Positions 34,764 through 42,995 are shown, counted from the first letter of the stretch. The stretch: 64,000 nt of DNA from Agathobacter rectalis ATCC 33656 (GCF_000020605.1 NC_012781.1:1861501-1925500), one strand, 5' to 3'. A program made the numbers and translations. Notes: a model not told the origin generated them from the letters alone.

Positions 34764-35891
34764 TTGAAAATTCTTATTTTATCCTGTGACACCGGCGAGG
34801 GACACAACAGTGCCGGTAAAGCTATAAAAGAAGCGGCAGAGCATAAAGGACATTCTGTGACAATGATAGATATGTTTCTCTTATCGGGTAAAGGAACATC
34901 GCACGCAGTATCAGGAGCATATATAGGCATTGTAAAGCATATTCCGTTTTTCTTCGGACTACTCTATAAGGTTGGCATGCTGATATCGAGTGATAAACGT
35001 AAATCCCCTGTCTATTTTGCCAATGCCCTGCTTTGTAAAAAGCTATCAGCATACATTGAATCAAACGGCTTTGATGCTGTCGTCACACCTCATCTGTACC
35101 CTGCTGAGACCCTGAGCTGCATGAAGCGAAAAAATCTGCTTCATATCCCTGCCGTAGCTGTAGGAACCGACTACACCTGTATCCCATTCTGGGAAGAGAC
35201 AAATATGGATTATTATGTTATTCCACACGATGATCTGACCGATGAATTTGCAAAACGTGGTATTCCTGAAAACAAGCTGCTGCCATTAGGCATCCCGGTA
35301 CGACAAGCCTTCTGTACAAGGACTGCTAAAGCTGCTGCAAGAACAAGATTACATCTGCCATCCGATGTGCCTATCTTTCTTGTGATGAGTGGCAGCATGG
35401 GTTTTGGCAAGCTTGCTGTCTTTGCCGCAGAGCTTGCAATAAGATGCCATAATAATGAGCATATTGTAATCATTTGCGGCAACAATACTAAAATAAAACG
35501 CATACTGCAAAATGAGTTTAAGTTCAACAAACGTGTACACGTAATAGGCTACACCAATCAGGTTTCACTTTTCATGGATGCCTGTGATGTAATCTATACA
35601 AAGCCCGGCGGCCTCACATCAACTGAGGCACTGGTAAAAAATATACCGATTGTACACACTGCTCCAATCCCCGGATGCGAGGCAGCAAATGTTGCATTTT
35701 TCAAAAAACGTCATCTGTCTGTCTCATCAAAGCGTCTGTCAAAGCAGATTGAGCTTGGGAAAATAATGATAGAAAATAAAGAACTAAATGCAGAAATGAT
35801 ACGTGCACAGCGCCGTGAGCGAAAGCCATATGCTGCCATACAGATTGTTGGTCTGCTTGAAGAACTAGCTCACACTGATACAACTGACTGA
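34764..35891 (+). CDS. MGDG-synthase/UgtP-type glycosyltransferase
   Basis: A 375-residue GT28-family glycosyltransferase like processive diacylglycerol glucosyltransferases and MurG. The N-terminal half has ILILSCDTGEGHNSAGKAI and the acceptor-side VGTDYTCIPFWEE. The C-terminal half has the nucleotide-sugar pocket (FLVMSGSMGFGKL, VIGYTNQVSLFMDACDVIYTKPGGLTSTEAL). It transfers a hexose from a UDP-sugar to diacylglycerol, making membrane glycolipids or a lipoteichoic acid anchor. The start is TTG at 34764, after AGGAAGG; the frame is open to 34719. A PlsY-like gene follows 40 bases later, supporting a lipid role. Confidence 0.85.
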   Translation: MKILILSCDTGEGHNSAGKAIKEAAEHKGHSVTMIDMFLLSGKGTSHAVSGAYIGIVKHIPFFFGLLYKVGMLISSDKRKSPVYFANALLCKKLSAYIESNGFDAVVTPHLYPAETLSCMKRKNLLHIPAVAVGTDYTCIPFWEETNMDYYVIPHDDLTDEFAKRGIPENKLLPLGIPVRQAFCTRTAKAAARTRLHLPSDVPIFLVMSGSMGFGKLAVFAAELAIRCHNNEHIVIICGNNTKIKRILQNEFKFNKRVHVIGYTNQVSLFMDACDVIYTKPGGLTSTEALVKNIPIVHTAPIPGCEAANVAFFKKRHLSVSSKRLSKQIELGKIMIENKELNAEMIRAQRRERKPYAAIQIVGLLEELAHTDTTD

Positions 35892-35931
35892 CTATAAAAC
35901 CATGTAACTATAAAACTATAAGGAAATTATC

Positions 35932-36534
35932 ATGCAATATTTTTTATTTACACTCTTAGGCTTCGTACTCGGAAGCACTCTCTTTGCTTACTGGATACCA
36001 AAACTATTAAAAAACATTGATATCTGCACACTTCCCGATGACCACAATCCGGGTGTGAGCAACGCATTTATGTATGGTGGCTTTTTATGCGGAATACTAT
36101 CACTCATATGTGAGCTTGCAAAAGGATTTATCCCGGTGTATATTGGTCAGAAATGCTTAGATATAAACTCACTTCTGTTTGTACCTGTTTTAGTTGCACC
36201 TGTCTTTGGACATGCATTTCCTTTTTTACAAAAACAAAAAGGCGGTAAAGCTATTACCGCCTCCTTCGGAGTCCTTTTGGGCCTGTTTCCGGAATTGCAT
36301 CCGGCTGTCTATCTGGCATTTTTCTTTATATTCTTTTCAGTTGTAGTAATAATAAATCCACATTCGCTCAGATCTATTCTGACATTTGGTTTTTTTGCAT
36401 TCAATGTCCTTTTGACTATAAAAACAGCCTCAATCCAGATTGGCTGCTTCATAATCGCAGGGATCGTGATATACAGACACCTGATAAAGCACAATAACGG
36501 ACCGGTAAGGATAAGTATACTGCATCAGCGGTAA
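35932..36534 (+). CDS. PlsY-like glycerol-3-phosphate acyltransferase
   Basis: A 200-residue membrane protein with about six helices. The three PlsY motifs are present in modified form: GSTLFAYW for the first, DDHNPGVSNAF for the glycerol-phosphate site (usual GSGNPGATN), ELAKGFIPV, and GHAFPFLQKQKGGKAI (usual GHxxPxFxxFKGGKG). PlsY uses acyl-phosphate to acylate glycerol-3-phosphate. The altered motif 2 and the pairing with a glycolipid glycosyltransferase suggest a specialised paralogue rather than the housekeeping enzyme. AAGGA precedes ATG. It ends 19 bases from the convergent GGDEF gene with no terminator seen. Confidence 0.78.
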   Translation: MQYFLFTLLGFVLGSTLFAYWIPKLLKNIDICTLPDDHNPGVSNAFMYGGFLCGILSLICELAKGFIPVYIGQKCLDINSLLFVPVLVAPVFGHAFPFLQKQKGGKAITASFGVLLGLFPELHPAVYLAFFFIFFSVVVIINPHSLRSILTFGFFAFNVLLTIKTASIQIGCFIIAGIVIYRHLIKHNNGPVRISILHQR

Positions 36535-36553
36535 TTATTGTATCTGCTTTTAC

Positions 36554-37609
36554 TCATTGATTTTGCTTCTTACATAACTGTTTATTCTCATACATATAGG
36601 AATCAGCCCTATCAAATAATATTTGTATTGTACTCTCCTTATAATCCTCCGATATCGCCCATCCGCAAGCGTAATCAATTTGCAGTTCATTTCCGGTGTT
36701 GTTTAATTTATCTTTTTCCAGACATAAGCATTTCAGGATTTCATCAACCTCCGCTTTATCTGTGTCATAAATGACTACCATAAATTCATCGCCGCCATAT
36801 CTTCCCACAAAATCTTTTTCAGGAAATACGCTGCGCAAAAGTCCGGCAAACTTTACTATCAGCCGGTCTCCTGCCGAATGCCCCATTGTATCATTAATAA
36901 ACTTCAAATTATTTAAGTCAAAAATAATGCATGCCGTAGGTGAACTGATTATCTCATTATTGTTCAGAATTTCTTTACAGGCACTTCTATTAGGCAATCC
37001 TGTACGGGCATCAGTATATGCTCTTTGCTCTAACAGTTTATTTTGCCTTGCCATCTTCATTGCCATTATGGTCTGTACAATAATCAATATCACAAGACAC
37101 AGCATATCAAGTGCTGACAAAAGCTCTATCGTGCGGATCTTTGTAGCAATCTTTTCTGAATAATTTTCCGCTGCAGACACAGTATCATCAGCCAGCTTAA
37201 AATAAGTCTCACTCATATTGACAATATCAGTATTTTCATATCCGCTGCTTCTTACAGCTTCAATTTCTTTTTTTATTTTATTCCAATAATCAATCTGGAC
37301 CTGCAATTTATCCTGATATTCCTTGTCCTGAAGCTTTATCAGATCATAATTTCCATCCTGATATTTTAATCCGCTCAAAATATCATCCAAATATTTAATC
37401 AACTCATCATTTTGGGATCCTGTAATCTCCAATTTTACTTCACGCTGTGTTGCTCCACGTACCAGACCTGCGTAATTTATTACCCTTGCCGTTCCTTGCA
37501 GCCGGTTAATCTGTATCATCATAAAAATAACAAGAATAACCAATGCAAAGATGAGACAGCTTTGTATAATACCTATTATATTTCTGCTTTTTTTATTCTT
37601 TAACTTCAT
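36554..37609 (-). CDS. membrane diguanylate cyclase (GGDEF)
   Basis: A 351-residue protein with an N-terminal membrane helix (IIGIIQSCLIFALVILVIFMM), an extracellular helical sensor of about 130 residues, a second helix (LLSALDMLCLVILIIVQTIM) and a cytoplasmic GGDEF domain (RTGLPNRSACKEIL, VGRYGGDEFMVVIYD). The active-site GGDEF is intact, so it should make cyclic-di-GMP; no RxxD inhibitory site is obvious before it. The sensor resembles helical-bundle ligand domains. It starts eight bases after the DUF4300 lipoprotein gene, which may be its extracellular partner. Confidence 0.9.
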   Translation of the reverse strand: MKLKNKKSRNIIGIIQSCLIFALVILVIFMMIQINRLQGTARVINYAGLVRGATQREVKLEITGSQNDELIKYLDDILSGLKYQDGNYDLIKLQDKEYQDKLQVQIDYWNKIKKEIEAVRSSGYENTDIVNMSETYFKLADDTVSAAENYSEKIATKIRTIELLSALDMLCLVILIIVQTIMAMKMARQNKLLEQRAYTDARTGLPNRSACKEILNNNEIISSPTACIIFDLNNLKFINDTMGHSAGDRLIVKFAGLLRSVFPEKDFVGRYGGDEFMVVIYDTDKAEVDEILKCLCLEKDKLNNTGNELQIDYACGWAISEDYKESTIQILFDRADSYMYENKQLCKKQNQ

Positions 37610-37617
37610 TTTCCGAT

Positions 37618-38535
37618 TTATCCTTGCAATTCTAATGTTCCAACATAGTCTCCATTATTATATACAAATGGTCCAGCCTCTTTCTCTTCTCCGAAATACT
37701 CAGGTCTTAGTGAAAGAATACTTAATAGTTCATCCATATTATTCACCTTTGTTGCCTGATATGGCTGCTCAAATGCTATTTTTTCTACAAACAAATAATA
37801 GTCACTGTACTTTATTAATACACCTGTATGTCCCACGAACATAGCATCAGAATCCGGATCATATATTGCTATACTAATAAGTGAAATACAATTACTGTCT
37901 ATTTGAAATCCATACTTTTTCCAGTTGTCAGAGAATGTTTTTTCAGGATGTTTATCATCCGTAATGCTCTTTTCTCCGTATAATGTAGTAAACATGTCTT
38001 TATTCTGCCTTATGATTTCATACCTGTCTACATTATCTATTGCTTCCGTATCAAACATTAAATATGTGCCACTATAGCTATCTTCCGTTGACTGTGCGTG
38101 AAGCAGTCCATCCAGCAAAAGAAAAGCTGTCATTCTGCAATCTGCATCTGAATAGTCATGCTTTTTCTCCCAGCCATCCATACATTTAACAGTATCTGCT
38201 TTCATTTTATATGCATCTGACCAGGTATCCTTCAGCTTTGCATTCTTCCCGGCAGAATCCGCAAAATCGGTCACCCATTCTTTAAAGGTATCTACATGCG
38301 ATGCCCCGGCTGAACCAAGCTCATCGCACACCTCAGTAATGGTATTGCTTCCACCCATATATGTTGCAGTTGGCAGCTCCTGTTTTTTATTCGAATCCTG
38401 CTGTTTCGACTCCTCGGCAGTATCCGTGGTAATATTATCCTTGTTTATATTTTTATTACCACAACCGCCCAACAGCTCTGCACAAAGCATCATTCCAACT
38501 ATTATTGCAATTAATTTCTTCTTCATGGTTATCAT
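37618..38535 (-). CDS. DUF4300-type lipoprotein
   Basis: A 305-residue lipoprotein: signal MKKKLIAIIVGMMLCAELLGGC with lipobox Cys near residue 25, then a Lys/Gln/Asp-rich linker and a domain resembling the DUF4300 family of Firmicutes (NTITEVCDELGSAG, DADCRMTAFLLLDGLL, GHTGVLIKYSDYYLFVEKIA). Function is not established. It forms a two-gene operon with the membrane GGDEF cyclase, so a sensory or ligand-delivery role is possible. The start is ambiguous between the first and fourth codons, both ATG. Confidence 0.75.
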   Translation of the reverse strand: MITMKKKLIAIIVGMMLCAELLGGCGNKNINKDNITTDTAEESKQQDSNKKQELPTATYMGGSNTITEVCDELGSAGASHVDTFKEWVTDFADSAGKNAKLKDTWSDAYKMKADTVKCMDGWEKKHDYSDADCRMTAFLLLDGLLHAQSTEDSYSGTYLMFDTEAIDNVDRYEIIRQNKDMFTTLYGEKSITDDKHPEKTFSDNWKKYGFQIDSNCISLISIAIYDPDSDAMFVGHTGVLIKYSDYYLFVEKIAFEQPYQATKVNNMDELLSILSLRPEYFGEEKEAGPFVYNNGDYVGTLELQG

Positions 38536-38563
38536 ATCTCTTTCTGATTATTTGTACTGTCCT

Positions 38564-38607
38564 GTACTTTTTTAAAGTACATTACTATTTGTACTATGTA
38601 AATAGTA
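38564..38607. promoter_or_regulatory. two adjacent perfect inverted repeats upstream of the DUF4300 gene
   Basis: GTACTTT-TTT-AAAGTAC (38564-38580) and TACTATTT-N9-AAATAGTA (38583-38607) lie back to back over the likely promoter of the minus-strand DUF4300-GGDEF operon (TTGTCA, 17-bp spacer, TACAAA). They look like operator sites. Confidence 0.45.
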
Positions 38608-38646
38608 TGCTGACAAAATTAAAGAAATATTAATCACTAAAACTTC

Positions 38647-38810
38647 CAACATGTCAAATGTTGATTGTGCCGTACGGTGTGCAGACTCACATATCTTCCG
38701 ATAGCGGAACTTATCAGGATTATCCTCCTTTAACGCATCTTACACATGTTTTTTCGCCACTTACATCCAAATGCGAGACATTATATATGAAATATTGTAT
38801 GATTAACTCA
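38647..38810 (+). promoter_or_regulatory. stranded promoter region of the LytTR-DUF3021 operon
   Basis: This gene-free stretch ends at the IS insertion point. It has a CAACAT-GTCAA-ATGTTG dyad (38647-38663) and two copies of a CGCnnCTTACA motif, CGCATCTTACA at 38734-38744 and CGCCACTTACA at 38755-38765. Their 21-bp period is that of LytTR-type binding sites (paired 9-bp elements with 12-13-bp gaps). An AT-rich TATATATG -10-like region follows. If the IS is removed, the LytTR gene starts about 110 bp downstream of the second site, so these are probably its autoregulatory sites. Confidence 0.5.
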
Positions 38811-38818
38811 CCAAAAAG
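38811..38818. repeat. 8-bp target-site duplication, left copy
   Basis: CCAAAAAG at 38811-38818 is repeated exactly at 40692-40699, flanking the insertion sequence. Eight-bp duplications are typical of the IS6 family. Confidence 0.85.
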
Positions 38819-38903
38819 GATAGTGTCAAATGACCTATGAAAAAACTGAGCAAAAGAAAAAGGCTCAGATGAACCTTGAAAACTGTAGATTTTTTAGGTT
38901 GTG

Positions 38904-39060
38904 GTAGCCCACCGCCACTCTTGACGGTACGAAAAAGAACTGCTGTAGGTTAATCACCGACGGCGAAGAACTCAAGAACAGTTAGAGTTTTTCCGTCGAT
39001 TACAGCAGTGTAGCAGTTCTTTTTCGTGCCATCAAGGGCACGCCGCTTTGCGGTGGCTGG
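38904..39060. repeat. long imperfect stem-loop inside the IS left end
   Basis: The arm at about 38904-38947 (containing GGTACGAAAAAGAACTGCT) is complementary to the arm at about 39006-39060 (containing AGCAGTTCTTTTTCGTGCC). A smaller nested stem is formed by GACGG...GAACTC and GAGTTTTTCCGTC around the loop. AAGAACAGTTAG in the loop recurs at about 39087, overlapping the transposase stop. It could be a terminator shielding the transposase from outside reading, or a structured element involved in transposition. Confidence 0.6.
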
Positions 39061-39083
39061 GATAATTACCTCTGGCTCTGAAT

Positions 39084-40541
39084 CTAAGAACAGTTAGCGG
39101 CTTCGCCGTGTTGCAGGTTCAGAATCGTCTGTTGACCAAGGAAGATGAGAAGCTGCCATTTGCCCAGCATCGTGTCAGCCTGAGACAGCATTTCGACTTC
39201 ATTTAAGACTTTATAGTTGTTGTGTTTATGTGGTCTTAGGAAGTTGTAATAAGCAACCCAGAGGGCGAGATCATAGTTGGCTCCATCGATGTTATCAAAG
39301 CCGTTGGTTTTACGATAGGAAGCTTTGTATGTACGGTTTAAGCGTTCAATCATCTGCTTGTAAGGTCTGAATTCTTTAGAAACCTCATCGTCATTGGTGA
39401 GTCCGATTACTTGTGTGATTTCAAACTTAAACTTATCACCGAATTCATGGAAGAACTGCTGGGCGGCAAGGGGATATGCACTGTAGCCATCTGCAATGAA
39501 CTTAAAGTTCTTAGGCAGTTCTTTTAGATGCCGGAAGGCCATCCGCATTGCCAGAATGCATGGACCAACACCACGATTATCAGATACCTGATAGCCGATA
39601 ACAGAGCGTTTGGCAGAATCCATGATAAACCAGATATAGGTTTTGATACCACGGATTTTGATGTATGTTTCATCGGCAGTAAATACATTGCCAGTTTTGT
39701 AATCGTAGTTGTCTACGAAAGGTTTTATGCAGGCAGAGGCGGTTTTACAATAGTTGGCAACTTGCTGGTGTGAGATGCTGATGCCGTGTATGTCCTTCAA
39801 TGCCTGAGCGGTTTTACGAAGCGATAACCCAAGATTCACTTTGTAGGTAAGACAAAGAGACATGACATGCTGGTCATGTTTACTGAATTTTAGGGAAGAA
39901 GCATTCTTGGGAAGAGTGTTTAAATCCATGCGAAAGAAATCTATCTGGAATTCCCGGTAGATGTAATGGAGTTTATATTTGTTCTTGCCATAGTCCTCCT
40001 TAAGGTCTTTTTTATCAACCTTGTTTAGATTGTGGAGGTAGTAAGGACATTTTGGATTTACGCATTTGTGGACAACAAAGTGTTTGCGGTCTTTCTTATG
40101 AGCCAGCGAGTGATTGCAGTGCGGGCATTTGAGGGAGTAGGACTTTGAAAAACGGTTTTCTTCCGGAGAGAATGCGGTGGAGCATACTTTGCACAGAATC
40201 TGTCCTTTTGAACCATTATTCTTGTAGAGATAAGGCTTTGGAGCATTGCAACGTGGACAGGTACAGTTGTCATCAATATCACATTCAGAACGGCGGCTGA
40301 CAGGTTTGATTTTCTTGCCATACTTCCATTCGAGGTAAGGAATGTAGTCTTTGTAATCCCATTTTTCGTAATAGATTATTTTTGGGAGCTTATCAATCTT
40401 GAATTTTTGATATTTGGGAGAATGGGAGTCATCGAAGACCCACTGCTTAAGGGGAATATATCTGCAGATAAAATTAAAAAGCCAGCAGATTTGTTTATGT
40501 TGGTATTGAATAAATAGAAGTAAATAAAGTATAATGTCCAT
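39084..40541 (-). CDS. IS6-like DDE transposase
   Basis: A 485-residue transposase. After a hydrophobic N-terminal segment it has two CxxC zinc-ribbon units (CTCPRCNAP, CKVCSTAF) and a third pair (CPHCNHSL, CVNPKCPYY), a helix-turn-helix region (LSLRKTAQALKDIHGISISH) and an RNase H-type catalytic core. The DDE residues are in FTADETYIKI, FIADGYSAYPL and KQMIERLNRTYK. ATG at 40541 lies nine bases after AAGGAG; a longer frame from 40625 has no ribosome site. No frameshift or stop is seen, so it should be active. Confidence 0.88.
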   Translation of the reverse strand: MDIILYLLLFIQYQHKQICWLFNFICRYIPLKQWVFDDSHSPKYQKFKIDKLPKIIYYEKWDYKDYIPYLEWKYGKKIKPVSRRSECDIDDNCTCPRCNAPKPYLYKNNGSKGQILCKVCSTAFSPEENRFSKSYSLKCPHCNHSLAHKKDRKHFVVHKCVNPKCPYYLHNLNKVDKKDLKEDYGKNKYKLHYIYREFQIDFFRMDLNTLPKNASSLKFSKHDQHVMSLCLTYKVNLGLSLRKTAQALKDIHGISISHQQVANYCKTASACIKPFVDNYDYKTGNVFTADETYIKIRGIKTYIWFIMDSAKRSVIGYQVSDNRGVGPCILAMRMAFRHLKELPKNFKFIADGYSAYPLAAQQFFHEFGDKFKFEITQVIGLTNDDEVSKEFRPYKQMIERLNRTYKASYRKTNGFDNIDGANYDLALWVAYYNFLRPHKHNNYKVLNEVEMLSQADTMLGKWQLLIFLGQQTILNLQHGEAANCS

Positions 40542-40691
40542 GAGCATTGTCTCCTTGTTGATAATGGTGTTTGTGGTGAACTCATTATACTTCTTTTGGG
40601 AGGTCAATGCTCTTTTTATTTGCAAACCTTCAATAAATCAAGGTTTTAAAAGAATTTTAGAACAATAAAATGGGTAGTTTTTGACACTACC

Positions 40692-40699
40692 CCAAAAAG
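40692..40699. repeat. 8-bp target-site duplication, right copy
   Basis: CCAAAAAG, identical to 38811-38818. It abuts the AAAGGAGG ribosome site of the LytTR gene. Confidence 0.85.
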
Positions 40700-40714
40700 A
40701 AAGGAGGATTTTAC

Positions 40715-41152
40715 ATGAAAGTAAGTATTGAACTTTCCCCTGAATACAGCGAACCATATGCCATCATATATGCAGATAAAATCACTGACAACATCCAGCG
40801 TACCCTTGATATATTCGGTTCAAATGAAAGCCCCATTACAGCTTTTAAAAACGGAAATGATATTGTCATTTTACAGCCAAAAGAAATATACATGGTAAGG
40901 GTAGAAAACAAAGATACTATTATTTATGGCAAAGAACACCGCTACCGTTCCCGAAAAAGACTGTACGAAATGCAACAGCAGCTTGGTGCCGGATTTATGC
41001 AAATTTCAAAATCAACTTTGGTCAATCTGTCTTATATGAGCAATGTCGAGGCTGGTTTTAGCGGCACTCTTCTTTTGAAACTAAAAAACGGATGTAAGGA
41101 TTACGTATCAAGAAAATATCTGCCTGAGTTTAAAAAATATCTGGGATTATAG
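40715..41152 (+). CDS. LytTR-domain transcriptional regulator
   Basis: A 145-residue regulator with a short N-terminal region and a C-terminal LytTR DNA-binding domain from about residue 50 (EIYMVRVENKDTIIYGKEHRY, FMQISKSTLVNLSYMSNVEA, YVSRKYLPEFKKYL). It has no receiver domain. In this family the regulator is paired with a DUF3021 membrane protein that inhibits it, and the pair autoregulates. AAAGGAGG lies nine bases before ATG, but the IS sits 23 bases upstream of the start and separates it from its presumed promoter. Expression now would need a promoter within the IS end or read-through. Confidence 0.88.
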   Translation: MKVSIELSPEYSEPYAIIYADKITDNIQRTLDIFGSNESPITAFKNGNDIVILQPKEIYMVRVENKDTIIYGKEHRYRSRKRLYEMQQQLGAGFMQISKSTLVNLSYMSNVEAGFSGTLLLKLKNGCKDYVSRKYLPEFKKYLGL

Positions 41153-41162
41153 GAGGACAAAA

Positions 41163-41594
41163 ATGAGAGAAACTATGAAAAATTTGATTAAAAACACTAT
41201 AACCAGCATTGGTATAGCATTAACCGTTTTCTGCGTTACAGGAATGGTATTTGACATCACCTATGACGGTAATTTCAGTTTAGATAATTATCAATTTTCC
41301 AAAATGGTTATCGGATGCATAATTGTAGGTCTGGGTTTTGGACTTCCGGCCATGATTTATCACAAAGACAATCTTCCAATGCCTTTTAAAATAATTATTC
41401 ACATGGGAACAGGCTGTATTATTTATACAATCGTCGCATATACTGTCGGATGGATAGGAGGAACAAGTTCTATCCTTCACGGAATTATTGCAGCCATATT
41501 TCAAATAGCTTTGGCATTTATAATTTGGGGAGGCTTCATGCTTCACTATCGCAATGATGTCAGAAAAATGAATGAAAAAATCAAGGAATTATAG
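41163..41594 (+). CDS. DUF3021 membrane protein, partner of the LytTR regulator
   Basis: A 143-residue protein with four hydrophobic helices (ITSIGIALTVFCVTGMVF, MVIGCIIVGLGFGLPAMI, IIIHMGTGCIIYTIVAYTV, IIAAIFQIALAFIIWGGFM) and a charged C-terminal tail. DUF3021 proteins are encoded next to LytTR regulators in Firmicutes and act as membrane inhibitors of them. GGAGG is six bases before ATG, and the gap to the LytTR gene is ten bases, so the two are co-transcribed. The IS upstream affects both. Confidence 0.85.
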   Translation: MRETMKNLIKNTITSIGIALTVFCVTGMVFDITYDGNFSLDNYQFSKMVIGCIIVGLGFGLPAMIYHKDNLPMPFKIIIHMGTGCIIYTIVAYTVGWIGGTSSILHGIIAAIFQIALAFIIWGGFMLHYRNDVRKMNEKIKEL

Positions 41595-41642
41595 ACTTGT
41601 TCGTACTGCGTGTCTGTGGAGTGATACTCTGCAATATCGAAC

Positions 41643-41692
41643 TAAAAAACGAGGGCAAATCAAACCGATTTACATCGAATTTGATTTGCCCT
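41643..41692 (-). terminator. minus-strand terminator
   Basis: A 13-bp stem, AGGGCAAATCAAA (41652-41664) with TTTGATTTGCCCT (41680-41692). On the minus strand it is followed by CGTTTTTTAG, so it would stop transcripts coming from the Abi gene; on the plus strand there is no U-run, although the hairpin may still protect the DUF3021 mRNA 3' end. Confidence 0.75.
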
Positions 41693-41952
41693 GTAAATAC
41701 CGTTTGTATTCTATATCTTTTCCGTTATTTGTGTGTATAAATATATGATACTGATTTATTTACTTTACGCAATACTTTTTCCATTACAAAGAGGAAGCCG
41801 GTACATGTGAAGTATCCCCGCCAGGTCTATGAAAAAATTTAATATGAGAATTTTTTTGTTTAATTGTGTGGATGGGTTGAATAGTTCGAAGAAATCGCTA
41901 AAAATATAATAGCTTTAAATATTAGCGGAAATATTTTTACTCATATCTCCAC
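41693..41952. other. gene-free stretch between DUF3021 and the Abi gene
   Basis: AT-rich, with no open frame, hairpin or promoter that I would support. Confidence 0.5.
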
Positions 41953-42891
41953 TTATATTTTGCGAAATTTTGTTATCTCTTTCCAGTTACACGGAAATCC
42001 CATATATTCAAAAAGATCATTCAACTTCAAATTTAAATTCTGCTTTTGATATCTGTCAAAAATATGCCATAATTGCTTTTTAAACAGTAAAAAATCAGTC
42101 TTTGGAAGTAGATAACGAAAAGTAATGACTACACTAAACAAGTCATTTTTACCATATATATATTTTGAACCGTTTTTAGAAATTCCTAATTTTTTATGTA
42201 ACAATGTATCTGGAATGTCAATATATGTGTGATATGAAAACAACCTTTCGTTATGAGCACATACATTTCTGTACAGTGTTAATACCTTTAAATATTTTAT
42301 CATTTCATTTTTCTTGATATTTCCAAAATCCTGACAAATTGCTCCTTGCATATTTTGAGGTAAGAATTCAAACATTTTGGATATCTGACCAAAAGTAAGG
42401 GTATTCATAATCACCCATAACGGAATATTATGATATTTGTTACGCTGATAAACAAGATATTCATGATCCTTATTTTTATTAGCCATCATATCTAGCATTT
42501 TGATTAATTTAGTAATTCCATTTTTATTTTTTGGAATATTGCCGTAATTATTGGAGTTAAGATATTCTTCTTGACGTTCTCCATGTTTTTTACAGAAATG
42601 ATAAGAAATGGACGAACGCATTTTTCTTTCTACACGACATAAATATTTAAAGAATATTCCACGTAACTCTTCATCAAATTCATAAAGAGCAACTATATCT
42701 TCAAAACATGCTTCATTAATATATTTGCGGGTATGAATATCAATAAAAGGATGCTTGTATCCGCCAATTAGTGCATAGTAACTGATATTTTGCAAGGATT
42801 CTACCGCAAAGTCATCATCTGTAATAACTAGATCTTTTTCATTTTTCAGTTTTTCAACCTGTGCGGTATATGTAATAAACGGTTTGCTCAT
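41953..42891 (-). CDS. Abi_2/AbiF-type abortive-infection HEPN protein
   Basis: A 312-residue protein of the Abi_2 family (AbiD/AbiF type). Early segments include FITYTAQVEKLKNEKDLVI and NISYYALIGGYKHPF; the helical Abi core EELRGIFFKYLCRVERKM follows. The HEPN ribonuclease motif is R208-N-V-C-A-H213 in YRNVCAHNERLF, an Rx4H arrangement with intact Arg and His. Such proteins act as RNases that stop growth on phage infection. ATG at 42891 is adopted: GAGG is five bases upstream; the longer frame to 42969 reads through a terminator hairpin and is spurious. A dedicated promoter and a small structured RNA precede it. Confidence 0.88.
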   Translation of the reverse strand: MSKPFITYTAQVEKLKNEKDLVITDDDFAVESLQNISYYALIGGYKHPFIDIHTRKYINEACFEDIVALYEFDEELRGIFFKYLCRVERKMRSSISYHFCKKHGERQEEYLNSNNYGNIPKNKNGITKLIKMLDMMANKNKDHEYLVYQRNKYHNIPLWVIMNTLTFGQISKMFEFLPQNMQGAICQDFGNIKKNEMIKYLKVLTLYRNVCAHNERLFSYHTYIDIPDTLLHKKLGISKNGSKYIYGKNDLFSVVITFRYLLPKTDFLLFKKQLWHIFDRYQKQNLNLKLNDLFEYMGFPCNWKEITKFRKI

Positions 42892-42917
42892 ATGTACCTC
42901 GCTGCAAAATGTTCCAA

Positions 42918-42989
42918 ATAAAAAAAGGAGAGGGGCCTCGGCACCCTCCCCCGATCGCAGGCTTCTCAAGTTTCTGCAATCTGATCACT
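42918..42989 (-). ncRNA. two-hairpin leader RNA of the Abi gene (abiF-RNA-like)
   Basis: From the predicted start near 42989 the minus-strand RNA folds into hairpin 1, GATTGCAG (42974-42981) with CTGCGATC (42953-42960), eight pairs with a 13-nt loop AAACTTGAGAAGC, then directly hairpin 2, a GC-rich 10-bp stem within 42927-42952 (one bulged U, CGAG loop) followed by seven U's. Hairpin 2 is an intrinsic terminator, so most transcripts should end as a ~70-nt RNA before the Abi start at 42891. A conserved RNA upstream of abiF genes is known in the literature (abiF RNA motif); identity with it is inferred from position and form. Confidence 0.65.
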
Positions 42990-42995
42990 AAAGAT

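Larger units (their letters stand above)
38819..40691 (-). mobile_element. IS6-like insertion sequence (1,873 bp)
   Basis: The left end, GATAGTGTCAAA (38819-38830), and the right end, TTTGACACTACC (40680-40691), are inverted repeats matching at 11 of 12 positions. An exact 8-bp target duplication flanks them. One intact DDE transposase lies on the minus strand. Besides the transposase the element has a left subterminal region with a long stem-loop (38904-39060) and an AT-rich right end. The intact reading frame and perfect target duplication indicate recent insertion. Confidence 0.88.

Noticed and set aside
42892-42969. N-terminal extension of the Abi protein (26 residues)
   Set aside because: The extension translates a terminator hairpin and its U-run; a ribosome site precedes the ATG at 42891.
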